Notes: generated from the sequence alone by a model not told the origin. Shown: positions 20,447 to 31,859, numbered from the stretch's first letter. The stretch is DNA of 64,000 nt from Crithidia expoeki (GCA_900240875.1 OESE01000221.1:2356001-2420000), one strand, 5' to 3'. Numbers and translations: made by a program.

Positions 20447-22675
20447 TCAACTACTTCGATAGCGGTTCATCACAGATTGTAGCTCATCTTCGTAGTGGGC
20501 CTCGACGACATCCGCAGCCGCTGTGGGAGGAGTAGGCTGCGCCTCGTCATGAGTGTCCACTGCCGTGTCACTCCCCGACGAAGATTGTGGAGGTGCACTT
20601 GGTACGCTCTCCCTGTGCATCGCAAACTCATCTCCGCTGCTGGGTCCGGCTATCGGAGTAGCTATTTGACTGGAAGCACCCTCGTCCTGCTGCACCGACG
20701 CTGTCGCGCTGTTCGAAGCGTCTAAAAACTCTCCAAGGGAACTATGCAACTCCGTAGTGCTGTCCGCAACCGAGTAAGCAACAACAGCACTTTTTGATAT
20801 GCACTTAATGGCAGACGTGGCAGATGAGTCATAGGATGCCGCAGGTACGTAAGGGTCGCTTTGATCATCTACTATTCCCGATTCGGAAGCGAGAGCTATT
20901 TCATCTGGGGCTCCGTGGCTGCCAGGTGACGCACGAAATCCCCCACCCCACCACCACGATGTAGAAAAGGCTGTGGAAGTGCTGATTTTGTCTTTCCCAT
21001 TCGCAACCTCTTCGCCAACAGCCGGCGACGCAGAAGCAACCGTAGAAGAAGCTGCTGGACTGTTGTAACTGGCACTGACCTTTAATTCCCCTGCCCCACT
21101 CTCCCTCTTAGCGCTTAAGCTCAAGAAACCGTCTTCTCGCATGTGTGCTGGCATTTTTTTTGCTTTGTTAACGCTACCTTGTAGGTTAGAGTCATAGTAG
21201 ATACGGCGACGCTCTTCTCGCTCCAAGGCCGCCTCCGCCCCCAGTGTAAGACCCACGAAGGTAAAGAGGTCCGCAATGACACTAGCCACTGCGTAGAGAA
21301 CCAACGCCACCAGCGCTACCACAAAGAGAAAGCACAACACATGTTCTATTACCGGCTCTTCAGGTGCGGCAAAGAGCAACGCGTCCGCTGACACCGGCAG
21401 CGCCGCGTTCCGCCGCTCCATCGCAGAGCTGTACAACACACGTCGATCCTTCCCTATCAATATACTATCATCTGGGTAACGCAAGAAAGAAAAGCGATTA
21501 AAAAAAACTCGCCGCCGGGCCGCCAGCCGCGCGCACAATAAGAAATACTGAAACAGCAGCTCGTAGTAGCCGTGAAAGGGAAAGAGTACGCAATACTGCA
21601 GCACGCGACTGTTCGACTCCACGAGAGGCCAGTCAAAAGGTTGACGATTGTCCAGCGCAAGGAGCTCGTTGGCAGAGCGCAACGTCAGCCCCCACACTCG
21701 CCACGTCCGAGATGACGGCGAAGGTGCAGTAGTCATGGAGGAGGTAGCAGTAGCATCTCGGTTCTCAGTGAACAGGTTTGTGTGCTCTTCCCCCTCCGCA
21801 AATGGTAGTGAAACACTGGGAAACGACAGGTAAGTGCTCGGAAACAGCTCCGTCAGTAGCAGCCGGTAATCCGCGTCCTGCGGATGCACAAAACTCTGCA
21901 GTGGGTGGACCACACAGCCGTGCTCTACATGAGCCGACGTCAGCCGGCTCAACGGGACCCACCGCGCACTCGCCACAGCGTGCGTTGCGATCCGTACCGT
22001 TGGGGACATCTCCCCCACATGGAGGAAGACAAAGCGGGCCTGCACAACGCCTGATGTATTAGCCGCACGACTGCGCAATTTGCAGTCGGGCAGGCGGCCG
22101 AGGCAGACGAACTCACGATGGTGCTGCAGGGGTAGGCCAAGATCCTCGTACGTTTCACGGCACACCGTCTGAAAGTCATCGGCGTCCTCGGGATCGCGGC
22201 GGCCGCCGGGGAAGACGACCTGTCCACTCCACCGACTCGCGTCCAGGTCGGTCCGCCTAAGAAAGAGAAGCTGCAGGGCGGACGGCGCTTCGGCGTCTAC
22301 GCAGAAGTTCTGAAGATACTGAAGAAACTCTAACAAGTCGAGCTGCGTATTTTTTCCACTTTTCGAGTGATAATTTTTATTACTGCTACTGCCATTACTA
22401 CTGTTAGTGGTGGTGGTGGTGGTTGACGCGGATCCAGAGGACGAGAAGGGAGGGTCTCTATTGAGCCCTTCATGCCGCAAGTGCCTTCGCGAGATGGCCT
22501 GGAACGTGGCGATAGTCTCCATCAGCGTACGTTGCGTCGCATCGTCGAAGCGCAAGATTAAGGCGGCAGCGGAGCGGCGGCTGCCTGGGTAGTAGGCGTG
22601 CAGCCGTCGCTCGTTGAGGCGGACTACCACGTTGGTGAGAAATTTTATATCGACCCCGGGAAGCTTCAGCCCCAT
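20447..22675 (-). CDS. Nudix hydrolase (CoA-pyrophosphatase/NUDT7-8-like) with membrane segment
   Basis: The 742-residue product carries a Nudix box at 157-181, GGRRDPEDADDFQTVCRET followed by YEDLGL. Spacing, and the GG-R-DPxDxDD start, are those of the NUDT7/NUDT8 coenzyme-A pyrophosphatase branch rather than the MutT branch. Glu174 and Glu177 are the expected metal ligands. Conserved strands flank it (SALQLLFLRR before, FVCLGRLPDC after), and a Ser/Thr/Asn linker at 76-108 interrupts the domain's N-terminal part. After residue 330 the protein departs from ordinary Nudix enzymes. A strongly hydrophobic stretch near 445-490 (VLCFLFVVALVALVLYAVAS) predicts one or two membrane spans. A long acidic Ser/Ala-rich tail follows. 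Substrate is not certain; hydrolysis of a CoA ester or nucleoside diphosphate derivative at a membrane is inference. Confidence 0.82.
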   Translation of the reverse strand: MGLKLPGVDIKFLTNVVVRLNERRLHAYYPGSRRSAAALILRFDDATQRTLMETIATFQAISRRHLRHEGLNRDPPFSSSGSASTTTTTTNSSNGSSSNKNYHSKSGKNTQLDLLEFLQYLQNFCVDAEAPSALQLLFLRRTDLDASRWSGQVVFPGGRRDPEDADDFQTVCRETYEDLGLPLQHHREFVCLGRLPDCKLRSRAANTSGVVQARFVFLHVGEMSPTVRIATHAVASARWVPLSRLTSAHVEHGCVVHPLQSFVHPQDADYRLLLTELFPSTYLSFPSVSLPFAEGEEHTNLFTENRDATATSSMTTAPSPSSRTWRVWGLTLRSANELLALDNRQPFDWPLVESNSRVLQYCVLFPFHGYYELLFQYFLLCARLAARRRVFFNRFSFLRYPDDSILIGKDRRVLYSSAMERRNAALPVSADALLFAAPEEPVIEHVLCFLFVVALVALVLYAVASVIADLFTFVGLTLGAEAALEREERRRIYYDSNLQGSVNKAKKMPAHMREDGFLSLSAKRESGAGELKVSASYNSPAASSTVASASPAVGEEVANGKDKISTSTAFSTSWWWGGGFRASPGSHGAPDEIALASESGIVDDQSDPYVPAASYDSSATSAIKCISKSAVVAYSVADSTTELHSSLGEFLDASNSATASVQQDEGASSQIATPIAGPSSGDEFAMHRESVPSAPPQSSSGSDTAVDTHDEAQPTPPTAAADVVEAHYEDELQSVMNRYRSS

Positions 22676-24582
22676 GAGTACGGAATGGCGCGGTTAGAAA
22701 TGTACTATTGTGTCAAGGCTGCTTGTGTTTTCAACTTGCGGATTTCAGTTTCACACTCTATTGTACGCATAGCAGCTTAAAGCACAGGTCCTGCGAGTGT
22801 ATGTAGTGAATGCAGGTGAAGGCAGCTTTCAAGGCTCATGGCGGAGAAAAAGGAAAATGTCTGCCTATCAGTCACACCTGGATGAGCGTTCGCAGAATAC
22901 TGCCGCGCCTTTTGAAATGCAATTGTGCCCACGAAATAGTTTTATTCAGAAAGGGAAAAGTCTGTTGATCTGTCATTGCGCAAGTCTGAATAATTACTAC
23001 AGAAAGTGCACTTGGACCTGCGAAGAGACAAGAGCACTGTCAACTCGGTGTGTATGTAGTCATCAAAGCCCTTGGTTCGTCCACTAGTAAGTAGTTTAAA
23101 CGGTAGAGCGAGCACGCTCTTTAGTTGTTACGAAATTACTTGCTTGGTGTCTCCGCCGTGTGCGCAGCGACAGCAAGTTTTACAGAACAAAATACACTCA
23201 TGTCCCGAGAGCCCAGCAAAGGCAAAAGCCAGCTCGCAGGTTCACAACGAGCGGCGGAGGCGGATAAGGGTACTAACTTAGTCTGAAGTAAACTAACGGG
23301 CCTCGAATCACCATCTTGTTAATTGTAACATTAAAACCAAGTCTGCTCTTTGAGTTTATTGTTTTCCATTTTCTTGCTTCCTGGCACCACCATTACCAAA
23401 ACAAAAGAGAACGCATTATTCTTATTTCCTTTTTTTTTTATACATTAAGAGTGAGGAGCACGTCCCGGGAGACACGTAGCCACGTTACTAAAGACAAAGA
23501 TGCGCTCCTTTTTGCCCTCCGTCGACTGAGTTGCCCGCACGTCATCAAGAGAAAAAAAATCGTCTTCTCTACTCGCGTTGTATCCTCTAACCGCACTGCT
23601 ACTTTCTCCATAACGAAGGAAAGAGCCGTGAGAACGTCAGTAGTGAGAGAGACCTAAAAAAAAAAATGTATATATATATATATATATAATAAAATAATAG
23701 AGAGAGTTGCGAAGCAACACCACACCGTACCCAACAGTACATTTCAGAAAAGACCAATAAAAACAAAACACTCACAATTCTAAATTGCACGCACAATTAG
23801 TTTCATGTCTATAAATTTAGTCGTAGAGAATCATTAGGAGTGCTTTATTTTCCTTTCATTTTTCTTTTTCTCCACCGTTTAACCGTTTAACTCTTCCGTC
23901 GATGCACTTCCGCTTCACAGACCTTCCCCCATCAGTAGCATAAATTGCGGTTTTCCTTTGTTGGTCGTTAGTGTTGGCGCACCAAACCGTCTCTTAGCAA
24001 CGATAAGGCAAAGCGTAGATGCATGCATTTGCATTGTTAATGAATGCGTGAGAGGGCTACGAAGAGAAGGGCTTGAGGGCCAGGAATATTCTACTGCAGT
24101 TATAATTCGTTGTTAATCATCTTCTGCTTTGTTATTTTTTTTTTTTCATTGCTGTGCAGCTTTCACCTGATTAACCTAATTTCCAATAAAACTCACAAAG
24201 AAACTCACCTTGCACCCATCCATCAAATTCACCAACAGAAACAGAGCAAAAGCAGACGTATTGACAAGTAGGGAGAGACATCTACGTTGAAGAACGACGA
24301 ACAAAAGAAGAAAAATGAAGTCCGTGATGTGACGTCAAAAGAAACCTCTTTTTTTATATTTGAGCCATCATGAATAGATCAAAGCTAACCGGATTCCTGA
24401 CGACACATCAAGTCAACACTCACTTGCTCTCTGTCTAGCTCAGCTCACACCCTCGCTGTTCTGTCCAGCAGCAAATCGTTTTTCGATGGAAAGGAGAATT
24501 GCAGCAGCGTCATTTTCATTATTAGGAAAAGGAGAAAAGAAAGAAAGGCAACGTCAGCGAGCGCACATGAACTTATCTGACT
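22676..24582. other. Intergenic region (1.9 kb), no supported gene
   Basis: Spacer between the helicase and the Nudix gene, presumably with the helicase 3' UTR. It holds a TA run at 23669-23689 and several A/T homopolymers. I looked for tRNA-like B-box sequences and saw none. Confidence 0.6.
23669..23689. repeat. (TA)n microsatellite
   Basis: About ten TA units after an A10-type run, in intergenic sequence. Confidence 0.85.
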
Positions 24583-27500
24583 TTAGTACGGGTTGAAGCT
24601 CTCGTGGCGAGGCACAACCGGGGCACCACCGCCATAAGGTGCGAAGCCACCGCCGCGGTTCATATAAGGATACCCACCGCCCATGCCACGACCACCGCCG
24701 TACCCACGACCACCACCATATCCACGGCCGCCGCGATAGCCGCGACTACCGCCGCCGCGGCCACCGCGGAAGTTGTCGCCGCGGGCGTACTGACTCACCG
24801 CGTACAGCTCTGGTGGCACGGCCTGACCGGCGCGGAGGAGAAGATCAATCAAGTCACGCAGCGTTTTGGCGTTGTCGGCGCTGGAGACAAACGAATAGGA
24901 ATCACCGGATTTGCCAGCACGCCCCGTGCGACCTGCAAATCAAGACTCCGTTGGTTTCGATAATTTTTCATTGTTGTTTTGTATTGCCGAGACCACAACA
25001 ATGAACACGCAAACACACATTGAAAGCATGGGCAGCGTGTATATTATTATTGTGGGACAGACAAAGAACCGGGAGAAAGCGAAAGGGGGGAGGCGGCAGC
25101 AACGCAGCCACAGGAGAACACACCAGCAATGCACACATCGTTTTCGTTGGTGAAGTGCGTGCGAAAGGACGGAAGGTACACACACACGCACACAAGCACA
25201 ATAAAGAGAAGTAAGCGAAACGTGTAAATGATGAATGGTCATCACATAACCATACATAACGAGACAGCGAGAAAGAGAGGAAGACAAGGCAAGGCACACA
25301 CGAGCCGTTTACAGATGCGCATCAAGAACATTGTTGAAGCGCAAAGATCAGGGAGTCGTCGTAATTTTCAGCCGACACCGCATCGGGTACATCGAAAAGA
25401 AGAAGAAAGAGAGAATCGTAAGGGAAATTGTCGATAGTGGGAGAATTCAAAGAAAGAGGGAGTGAAAGGGGGGAGGAAAGAAAAGTGAAAGAGATGTTTT
25501 GCGGAGAGTTGGGAGGCGTTTTTTTCGGTGGAACACCCCATTAAACCTATTAGAGAAAAAAAAAAGAGAGAGTTCTGTTGCTGATGCTGAAGTGATTATG
25601 AGAAGCCAAAAAAAAAAAGAAATAGACGGAAGACTTCGTTATGAACGAACAGAGAAAAAGGTAGATTTCTCGTAATGTGCTCGTGTAAGTGCTGTCGGAT
25701 TGAATTACAACGTAATGCACCTCTTTTGTTCACCTTGCATCGTACAGTTACTTCTGCTGACTGGAAAAGGGAGGATTTACTGTTCTGATTTTGAGAGGCG
25801 CTAATCTTGTCGCATCACCTCTCAAAAGATATTTTCAGTGAATACGCGTGTGAGGACTTCGTGTACGTGTGAGTTTGTGCTTGTCCCCCTCTATCGCATG
25901 TGTAATGCGTGAGCATCTTCATCCTGATATCGTTGGGAAAGACGTTAAGCTGCGTGCTTCTTCTCGTTGTGCCTGTGTGCGTGTGCCTGTCGTGTAGGTA
26001 CTTCCTTTGTCCATTGCCATAATACAAAAACTGATGCTGCGCTCCTTTACCCATCCCTTTTCCTTTATGTTTAATAATTCGTAGCGGTTTTCTTTCCACG
26101 CAAGAGCAAACATAACGAAAACAAAAAAAAAATACATATATATATTACTGCTTTGAGACAAAGCAGTGGCACACTTCAAGAAGCACTAATTAGGGATGCG
26201 TAGCACAGATGGCGCACATAACACAGCATCTAAGCCTTGGACAACTAAAAGACATCGGCATACAAACTTGTATTTCGGTGCACCCTCAACAAAGGCACAC
26301 GCATGCACAAACGCAAGCATTCTTACACGCAAGCCGCTCTAGAGAGACATTACATATACACTGCGAATGGGTAAAGCGGCTACCCCACCCCACCCCCACC
26401 CTTCAAGCAGTGTTCAGCATGATTTCGGCGGACAACAACGGAAGGCTGCCACCTTAACTCATACGATAATACGCACACGCAAGGACGCGTAAGAAACTGG
26501 AAAGGCTTCGGCTATTTTCAAATCAAAACACAGCATCGCCCCATGTTTCCGTCAACAAAAAGGAACAGGAAAAAGGAAAGAACAAGCTGAGGCAGGAAGA
26601 TCTGCGGCATATGTGGTGCCCCTGTGACACAAATGTACTGACTTAGCTCTTCGTGATTCCTCCACCTTCTTTTGCCTGTCCTTTTCTTATCTCGAAAGAT
26701 GCTACGGTGCATCTCTACCTCTTTCGTCGATCCCCCGTCTTCAGCGACCTCAAGTGATGCGTACCGCAGCCTTTTCGACGACGTAAAGATGTAAACTTGA
26801 GAAGAAGCTTAACAAAGAGGTTTCGCCTGACAGCTGAGCACTACCAACAAGAAGAAAAAAAATGGAGATTAACGGTCAAGTAGAAAACCGATCAGTAGCG
26901 CCGACGTCTTCTCTTCGCAATACCCTTAAATGACGCTGTTGGCGACAAGACATAGGTTAGTGAGCGCGCACACATGCGCCTCATAAAGTCGCTTTTGCGG
27001 CTCATCCAGACTCAGTGTCGGGAAGAAAGACAAAAGTAGTAAAAATAAACCAGTGTTGAAGAACAGCCAACAAAAAAAAAGGAAAAACAGTGTTCGGATC
27101 ACTTACACGGACAAACCAACAGCAGGTGATACAAACAGAAAGAAAAAATGGGGCAGTTGGGTTGCATGCCCGCTTCAGGAATAAAGTCACCATATCCGCC
27201 AACAGAGAGGGGATGGTCGGTCATTTAAAGAGGGAGGTGGGTTAAAGGGAGGAGGGAGGAGCGGGTTAACGTGAACTGAGAAAAACAAAAGAAAAACAGC
27301 TTCAGCAACAACAACAACACGACACGCAAGCAATACGCGTACGCAAACGTGTGTTTTACGAGAAAGGAGGGGGGGGGCAATGTCATTTAACTGCAAGTTC
27401 GAAAGCAAGGCATTTTTTTGTTCACCGCATCTTTCGAAGAAGATGTGAGGAAAAGAAAAATGTGAACCTCGTTTTGCTTTGTCGCCGTTACCTCACGAAG

Positions 27501-28819
27501 AGAGAACGCCGATAAAGGGGGTAAAGGCTCGGTGGAAACCAGTTCAACATACCAATACGATGCACATAATCCTCAATATTCAGCGGCATATCATAGTTCA
27601 CGACCACGTCCAAGTCCTTGATATCCAACCCACGCGCTGCCACGTCCGTCGCGACTAGGATTGCCCGGTTGTCCTTGCGGAAGCGGTCCAGAACATAGTC
27701 GCGGCTCGACTGTAGCTTGTCACCGTGAATTGCCAGCACGGTCTGGCGTAGTGCACGGCCGAGGCGGTCCTGCAAAATATCCGCCGACTTCTTCGTCTTC
27801 ACAAAGACCAGCACACGCTGCGGTCCGACCTGGCGCAGAATCTCCTCCAGCTTGTCCTCCTTGTGGTAGCCCTCCACGACGAAGACGTGCTGTGTGACGT
27901 CTGCGTTCGCCACGAGCTCCTCGGAACCAATGTGCACGCGAACGAAATCCTTCTGGAAGCTCGCCGCTAAGTTCCGAATCTCGCGCGGCCAGGTGGCGGA
28001 GAACATGAGCGTCTGCCGGTCCGTGCGGATCTGCGAGCAAATCTTGCGGATCTGATCCTCGAAACCCATGTCCAGCATGCGGTCCGCCTCGTCCAGAACC
28101 AGATAGGTGATGCGGAGGAGGTTCGTGCAGTTCGTCTCGAGAAGATCGATGAGGCGGCCAGGCGTGGCGATCACAACGTGGACGCCAGCGCGCAGGGCAC
28201 GTTGCTGCGGCCCCTTCGGCGTCCCGCCGTACACACACGTTGTCAGGATGCTCGGAACCCTTGTGAGAGCCTTACGGGTCTCCGTCTCGATCTGCACCGC
28301 CAACTCGCGCGTCGGGGCGAGAATGAGGGCGATCGGACCGTCACCGGGCTGCAGCGGCGGTTGTGCCATAATGTGCAGGGCCGCAGGGATCATGAACGCC
28401 ATCGTCTTACCAGAACCCGTCTTAGCGACACCAACAATGTCGCGCGAGTTCAGCAGGATCGGCCAGGCCACCGACTGAATGGCTGTCGGCTTCTTGAAAC
28501 CCACATCAGCAAAGCCCTGATGAATCGCATCCGGAGCCACCAGGTCGGAAAACTCCAACATCGGCTGCGGGACACGGTCACCGTAGATGGTGATGCTGTT
28601 TTCACGTAGCCACTGCGCAATCTCCTCCTCGCTTCGAGGCTTCTGTGGTTTGTAGAAGTTCCACTGAGTCGCCACCTTTTGTACCGCCTCCCAATCGATG
28701 CGGTGCAAGTTGGCCCCCAGGCCGCCGCTGTGGTAGCCGCCGCGGCTGCCGTAGCCGCCACGACCGTAGCCACCACGGTCATACCCGCCGCGCCTGTATC
28801 CGCCGCCAAAGTCGGACAT
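24583..28819 (-). CDS. DBP2B: DEAD-box ATP-dependent RNA helicase with a cis-intron: complement(join(24583..24932,27553..28819))
   Basis: DDX5/Dbp2-type RNA helicase of 538 residues once spliced. An RGG/YGG-rich N-terminus (1-35) precedes the core: Q motif GFKKPTAIQ (107-115), motif I AKTGSGKT (132-139), PTRELA (169-174), TPGR (219-222), DEAD (243-246), SAT (274-276) and motif V ATDVAARGLD (390-399). Motif VI HRIGRTGR (420-427) is split by the intron inside the glycine codon: exon 1 ends CGTATTG at 27553, and exon 2 begins GTCGCACGGGGC at 24932. Exon 2 adds the end of the helicase domain and a GGRGYGG-rich RNA-binding tail. The start has an AG acceptor 8 nt upstream (28829-28828). T. brucei DBP2B is one of only two long-known cis-spliced genes in trypanosomatids, which supports the identity. 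Without splicing, exon 1 reads into a nonsense tail ending at 27488. Confidence 0.92.
24933..27552 (-). other. Cis-spliced intron of the DEAD-box helicase (2620 nt)
   Basis: On the minus strand the intron starts GTATGTTG at 27552 and ends TTGATTTGCAG at 24933. These sites restore motif VI HRIG|RTGRAG exactly, with the codon G|GT split across them. The 5' site matches the GTATGT consensus. The 3' end has only a weak pyrimidine tract. At 2.6 kb it is long compared with the few hundred bases I recall for the T. brucei orthologue. The interior has no protein-like frame. It contains a perfect hairpin at 26147-26167 and a G-run near 27369-27376. Confidence 0.88.
26147..26167. other. Perfect 9-bp inverted repeat with 3-nt loop inside the intron
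   Basis: ACTGCTTTG (26147-26155) and CAAAGCAGT (26159-26167) are exact reverse complements around AGA, directly next to a short TA run. Confidence 0.75.
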
Positions 28820-28827
28820 TATACTGT

Positions 28828-28857
28828 CTAGAAGAAAGACAAGGAAAACGGTTTAAA
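28828..28857 (-). other. Predicted spliced-leader acceptor of the helicase
   Basis: Minus-strand tract TTTTCCTTGTCTTTCTTCT followed by AG at 28829-28828, eight bases before the ATG. Confidence 0.65.
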
Positions 28858-29792
28858 AAAAAAGCGTGAGTTTAAAAGCCCAGCGTAGCTGCTATGATGT
28901 AGCTTTCAAGCGAAGCGTAGCGTGTGCTTCCCTTTAAATAGCAAACACAAAAAGGAAAAAAGTTGCTTCACTTTTCGAGCAGTTGTTTGCCTTCTTTTCG
29001 ACTACCTGTTGGATTACTGAGGAGAATAAACTGGGAAAGAAAAAAATAACATAAACAGATTTATATTGATGATAATCACAAAGGATGTCGAAGGAAGAAA
29101 CAATGAAGTTGGAAGCGCGTACTGATACAACCTTAGCACAGTGGACTCCATCACGACGTCTCAAACAGCATGTCGCCAGGTGTCGCTAAAACCCATAAAC
29201 AGCAAGAGGAAAAGCGTACAGACACGAAACAAAAGTTCTACAGTGCTTACTCTTGTCGTTTAGCGTTTTCTCAAACCCAACGCAAATGTGAAAGACGCGC
29301 GCATATTCACGAACGTAAAGTATTGCAGTAAATATTGCACGCACAAAAGCTTCGACGCAACCAAACCTCAGCGACAATAATCTTTAGTTTGTTGCCCTTC
29401 AACCCTATTAGTTTTCGCTTTATTGACCACAGTCTACGAAACAGAGTGCGTCAGATCATTCGGTAGAAAAAATACGAGGTTCCGTCCACGGAGAGAAAAA
29501 CAAGCAAAGGAATGGCTCACCACCTCTTTTCTCTGGTCGTGAAACGTGCCTTTTACCTAACACAGGAGTAGCCAACTTACAGCATTGCAACAACACAACA
29601 GAAAACAAAACAATGAAGAAAGACTAAATGGTCTTGGGCCACGGAAGCGGGAAGATGAACAACAACAGAAAAAAAAGACTACCAGTAAAATCCACATTTT
29701 CTACGGCCGTGCTCAGCACGAGCTGCATGGTTGTCCTTTTCACCCCTGGGAACAAACAAGAGCTCCCAGGTAGTAGTTTTCGCGCCTTCTCT
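28858..29792. other. Intergenic region, no supported gene
   Basis: AT-rich spacer, presumably the 3' UTR of the zinc-finger gene. Small frames on both strands are not protein-like. Confidence 0.6.
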
Positions 29793-31859
29793 CTAGTCAC
29801 TCCAGTATCCATCCGAGCTTTCGAATCCGTCGCCGTCGGACACGAAAAGGAAATCATCTGAATCCGAGCAGAAACTTCCAAAGCGGTCCTCGCGTTGCAG
29901 AGGTGGCTCCGGCGGTGGTCTACTCGTCGCCTCCGCTGTCGTAGTCGCGACCTTCTCCCGCAACGATGCCACGTAATTAGCTAAGGACTGCGTCGCCAAG
30001 TCCATCAGCGGCTCTCGAGCGGCGTCGCCGAGCGGGGTGACGCCCCACAGGCTCGACCGCACTGAGAACTGACCGCCGCAGAGGTAGAGTGCCGGCATGG
30101 GGCCGACCGGGTCCGGTGTCGACCACAGCAGCGGCTGGTCGTGCCACCTTGGGTGGTCTCGCAGGGTGGTGAGGATACTGCTGATGCCCACAATAGGACC
30201 AGCAGGGGGGACTGCTGCTGCTGCCTGAGTCGACGGAGAAGCTGCCGCAGGTGGCGCACCCGCAGAGAGCATCGGTGTTGTCGCCGTCGCGGTCGTTGCG
30301 ACTGCTGCTACACCACCTAAATTGGTGGCAGACGGGGCTGTCCGCATCAGCGCCTGCTGCGCACTCGGAGAGATGTTCGCAGCAGTGCTGAAGATTGGTG
30401 TTGCGTTGAAAATATTGTTGTTGTTGTTCACCGGTGCAACCACCGCCACCGCCGCGCTGGGCGTGCCAGGGGCGGAGTAGTTTGTCTTGGGTGTAGAGGC
30501 CGTCCCGAGCGACGAGGTGGCGCCGGCCGGTGCCTCATCGGGAGGTGTGCGGCGACCCGTCGCTACAACTCGCTGCTGAGGCGGCATCGATGGTGGTCTA
30601 ACCTTCGCCTCCACCTCTGCGGGTGGCAACGTGGGAATCGTCACGGGAGCACCGGTCGCGCTGTTCGCAGGCTCCGTAGCAACAGCAACAGTAAGAGCGG
30701 TCATCGTAGTTGTTGCAGCAGTACTGCCCGTTAAGTTTCCGAAAGGAACAGTACCAGCAGCAATTGCAACAGTGGTTGCGTTCACAGCGGACGGAGCAGC
30801 AAGCGGCACCCCTACCGGTGCCGCTGATGTTACCGGGGCTGTTGCCGTTGCGTCCTCTTCCGCTACCGCAGATGCGCCGGACGCCTCGCCGCCCTCGGCG
30901 CCGCCCGCGTTGTTCGCTGCTCCAGTGAAGGAGGGGGTTGGCGGACCGGCAGTGTTTGCTAAATCCTTCGGGATCGGTGTTGTGGTTGCTGCGGCAGCGG
31001 CGGCGGCCTCACGTCGGGCGGATTCAAGCTTTGCCGCCGCCTCCTCCTCCTCGTCTAATTTCCGATTGCCAAACTTGGCGATGGCTCGCTCTAGCATCTC
31101 CTGATGCCGCTTGTCGCTCTTTGGGTAGGTCGAGAGCGCTTTGATCAACATGGCCTGCAGCACGTGCTGGTCCTCGCGGTCCACGAGCTGGCCGCCGAGG
31201 CTGAGTGCAGCGTTCATCAACTCCACCATGATATTAGCCAGTGTCCCGGAAATGTCGTCCTTGCTATCCTTCTTCTTTGACTGCTTCTTGTTGTGGCCTT
31301 TGGAGTTGGCACTACCTTTATCTCTGCCACCGCCGCCACCGCCCGCCCCGGACTTGCTCTGGGTGAGGTACGCGTAGGCCCCTAAGATGTAGCCGTCCAC
31401 AGGCTTCTTCATCGTCTTGAGCAACTGCACAAACACGTCTTGGTCACCAGCCAGCACGGCGGCATAGGCGAGCAGCTGCCCAACTCTGCGGGCACACGTG
31501 CTGGGCGGGTGGCGCATCATGTGTAACGCGCACTGCACTGTGTCTATAACGTGTGGATTGTTGATCTGAAACGACAGCAGATCAGTGTCCTTCGCTTCGT
31601 CTAATTTCGCCGCGATGGGGCGGCTCTGCTCCAGCACCTGCGTCACCTCATCAAACTGACTCTGCGTGGGATGTACAAAGTCCCAGTGACAGCGCGGGCC
31701 CTCGCACGGGCGGTCGCGTTTAAAATTAATTTTGCCTTTAATGAAGCTGCAGCACCATGTGTCAGGGTAGCCGTTTAGAGGGCAGTTTGAGCCGCCGATG
31801 CAGGCCCTATGGAGCTGGTGTTCACAAGGGTGCCCAAAACTAAACAATTGCATTGACAT
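29793..31859 (-). CDS. Cys/His-rich (CCCH-like) zinc-finger protein, probable RNA-binding
   Basis: I start at the ATG at 31859 (MSMQLFSFGHPCEHQLHRAC), giving 688 residues. The frame is open upstream to 32051, but that part is a Phe/Leu-rich translation of the pyrimidine tract and splice-acceptor zone. Residues 12-63 contain a dense set of potential zinc ligands: Cys12, His14, His17, Cys20, Cys26, Cys36, Cys37, Cys52, Cys57 and His63, the last four spaced much like a CCCH finger. A helical region (about 65-235) follows, with VGQLLAYAAVLAGDQDVFVQ. After that comes a Lys-rich stretch with Gly/Ser, then about 300 residues of Ala/Thr/Pro/Val-rich low complexity. The protein ends in an acidic Ser/Asp/Phe-rich tail (FCSDSDDFLFVSDGDGF). 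Such proteins in trypanosomatids often regulate mRNA after transcription, but that is inference here. Confidence 0.78.
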   Translation of the reverse strand: MSMQLFSFGHPCEHQLHRACIGGSNCPLNGYPDTWCCSFIKGKINFKRDRPCEGPRCHWDFVHPTQSQFDEVTQVLEQSRPIAAKLDEAKDTDLLSFQINNPHVIDTVQCALHMMRHPPSTCARRVGQLLAYAAVLAGDQDVFVQLLKTMKKPVDGYILGAYAYLTQSKSGAGGGGGGRDKGSANSKGHNKKQSKKKDSKDDISGTLANIMVELMNAALSLGGQLVDREDQHVLQAMLIKALSTYPKSDKRHQEMLERAIAKFGNRKLDEEEEAAAKLESARREAAAAAAATTTPIPKDLANTAGPPTPSFTGAANNAGGAEGGEASGASAVAEEDATATAPVTSAAPVGVPLAAPSAVNATTVAIAAGTVPFGNLTGSTAATTTMTALTVAVATEPANSATGAPVTIPTLPPAEVEAKVRPPSMPPQQRVVATGRRTPPDEAPAGATSSLGTASTPKTNYSAPGTPSAAVAVVAPVNNNNNIFNATPIFSTAANISPSAQQALMRTAPSATNLGGVAAVATTATATTPMLSAGAPPAAASPSTQAAAAVPPAGPIVGISSILTTLRDHPRWHDQPLLWSTPDPVGPMPALYLCGGQFSVRSSLWGVTPLGDAAREPLMDLATQSLANYVASLREKVATTTAEATSRPPPEPPLQREDRFGSFCSDSDDFLFVSDGDGFESSDGYWSD

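Noticed and set aside
23080-23140. Possible tRNA-like segment (AAACGGTAGAGCGAGCACGCTCT)
   Set aside because: The D-arm and anticodon-stem pairing do not work, and no TTCGA B-box follows at the right distance.
27488-27552. Unspliced C-terminus of helicase exon 1
   Set aside because: Residues after HRIG are not helicase-like, and the true motif VI continuation is found at 24932 with exact splice sites.
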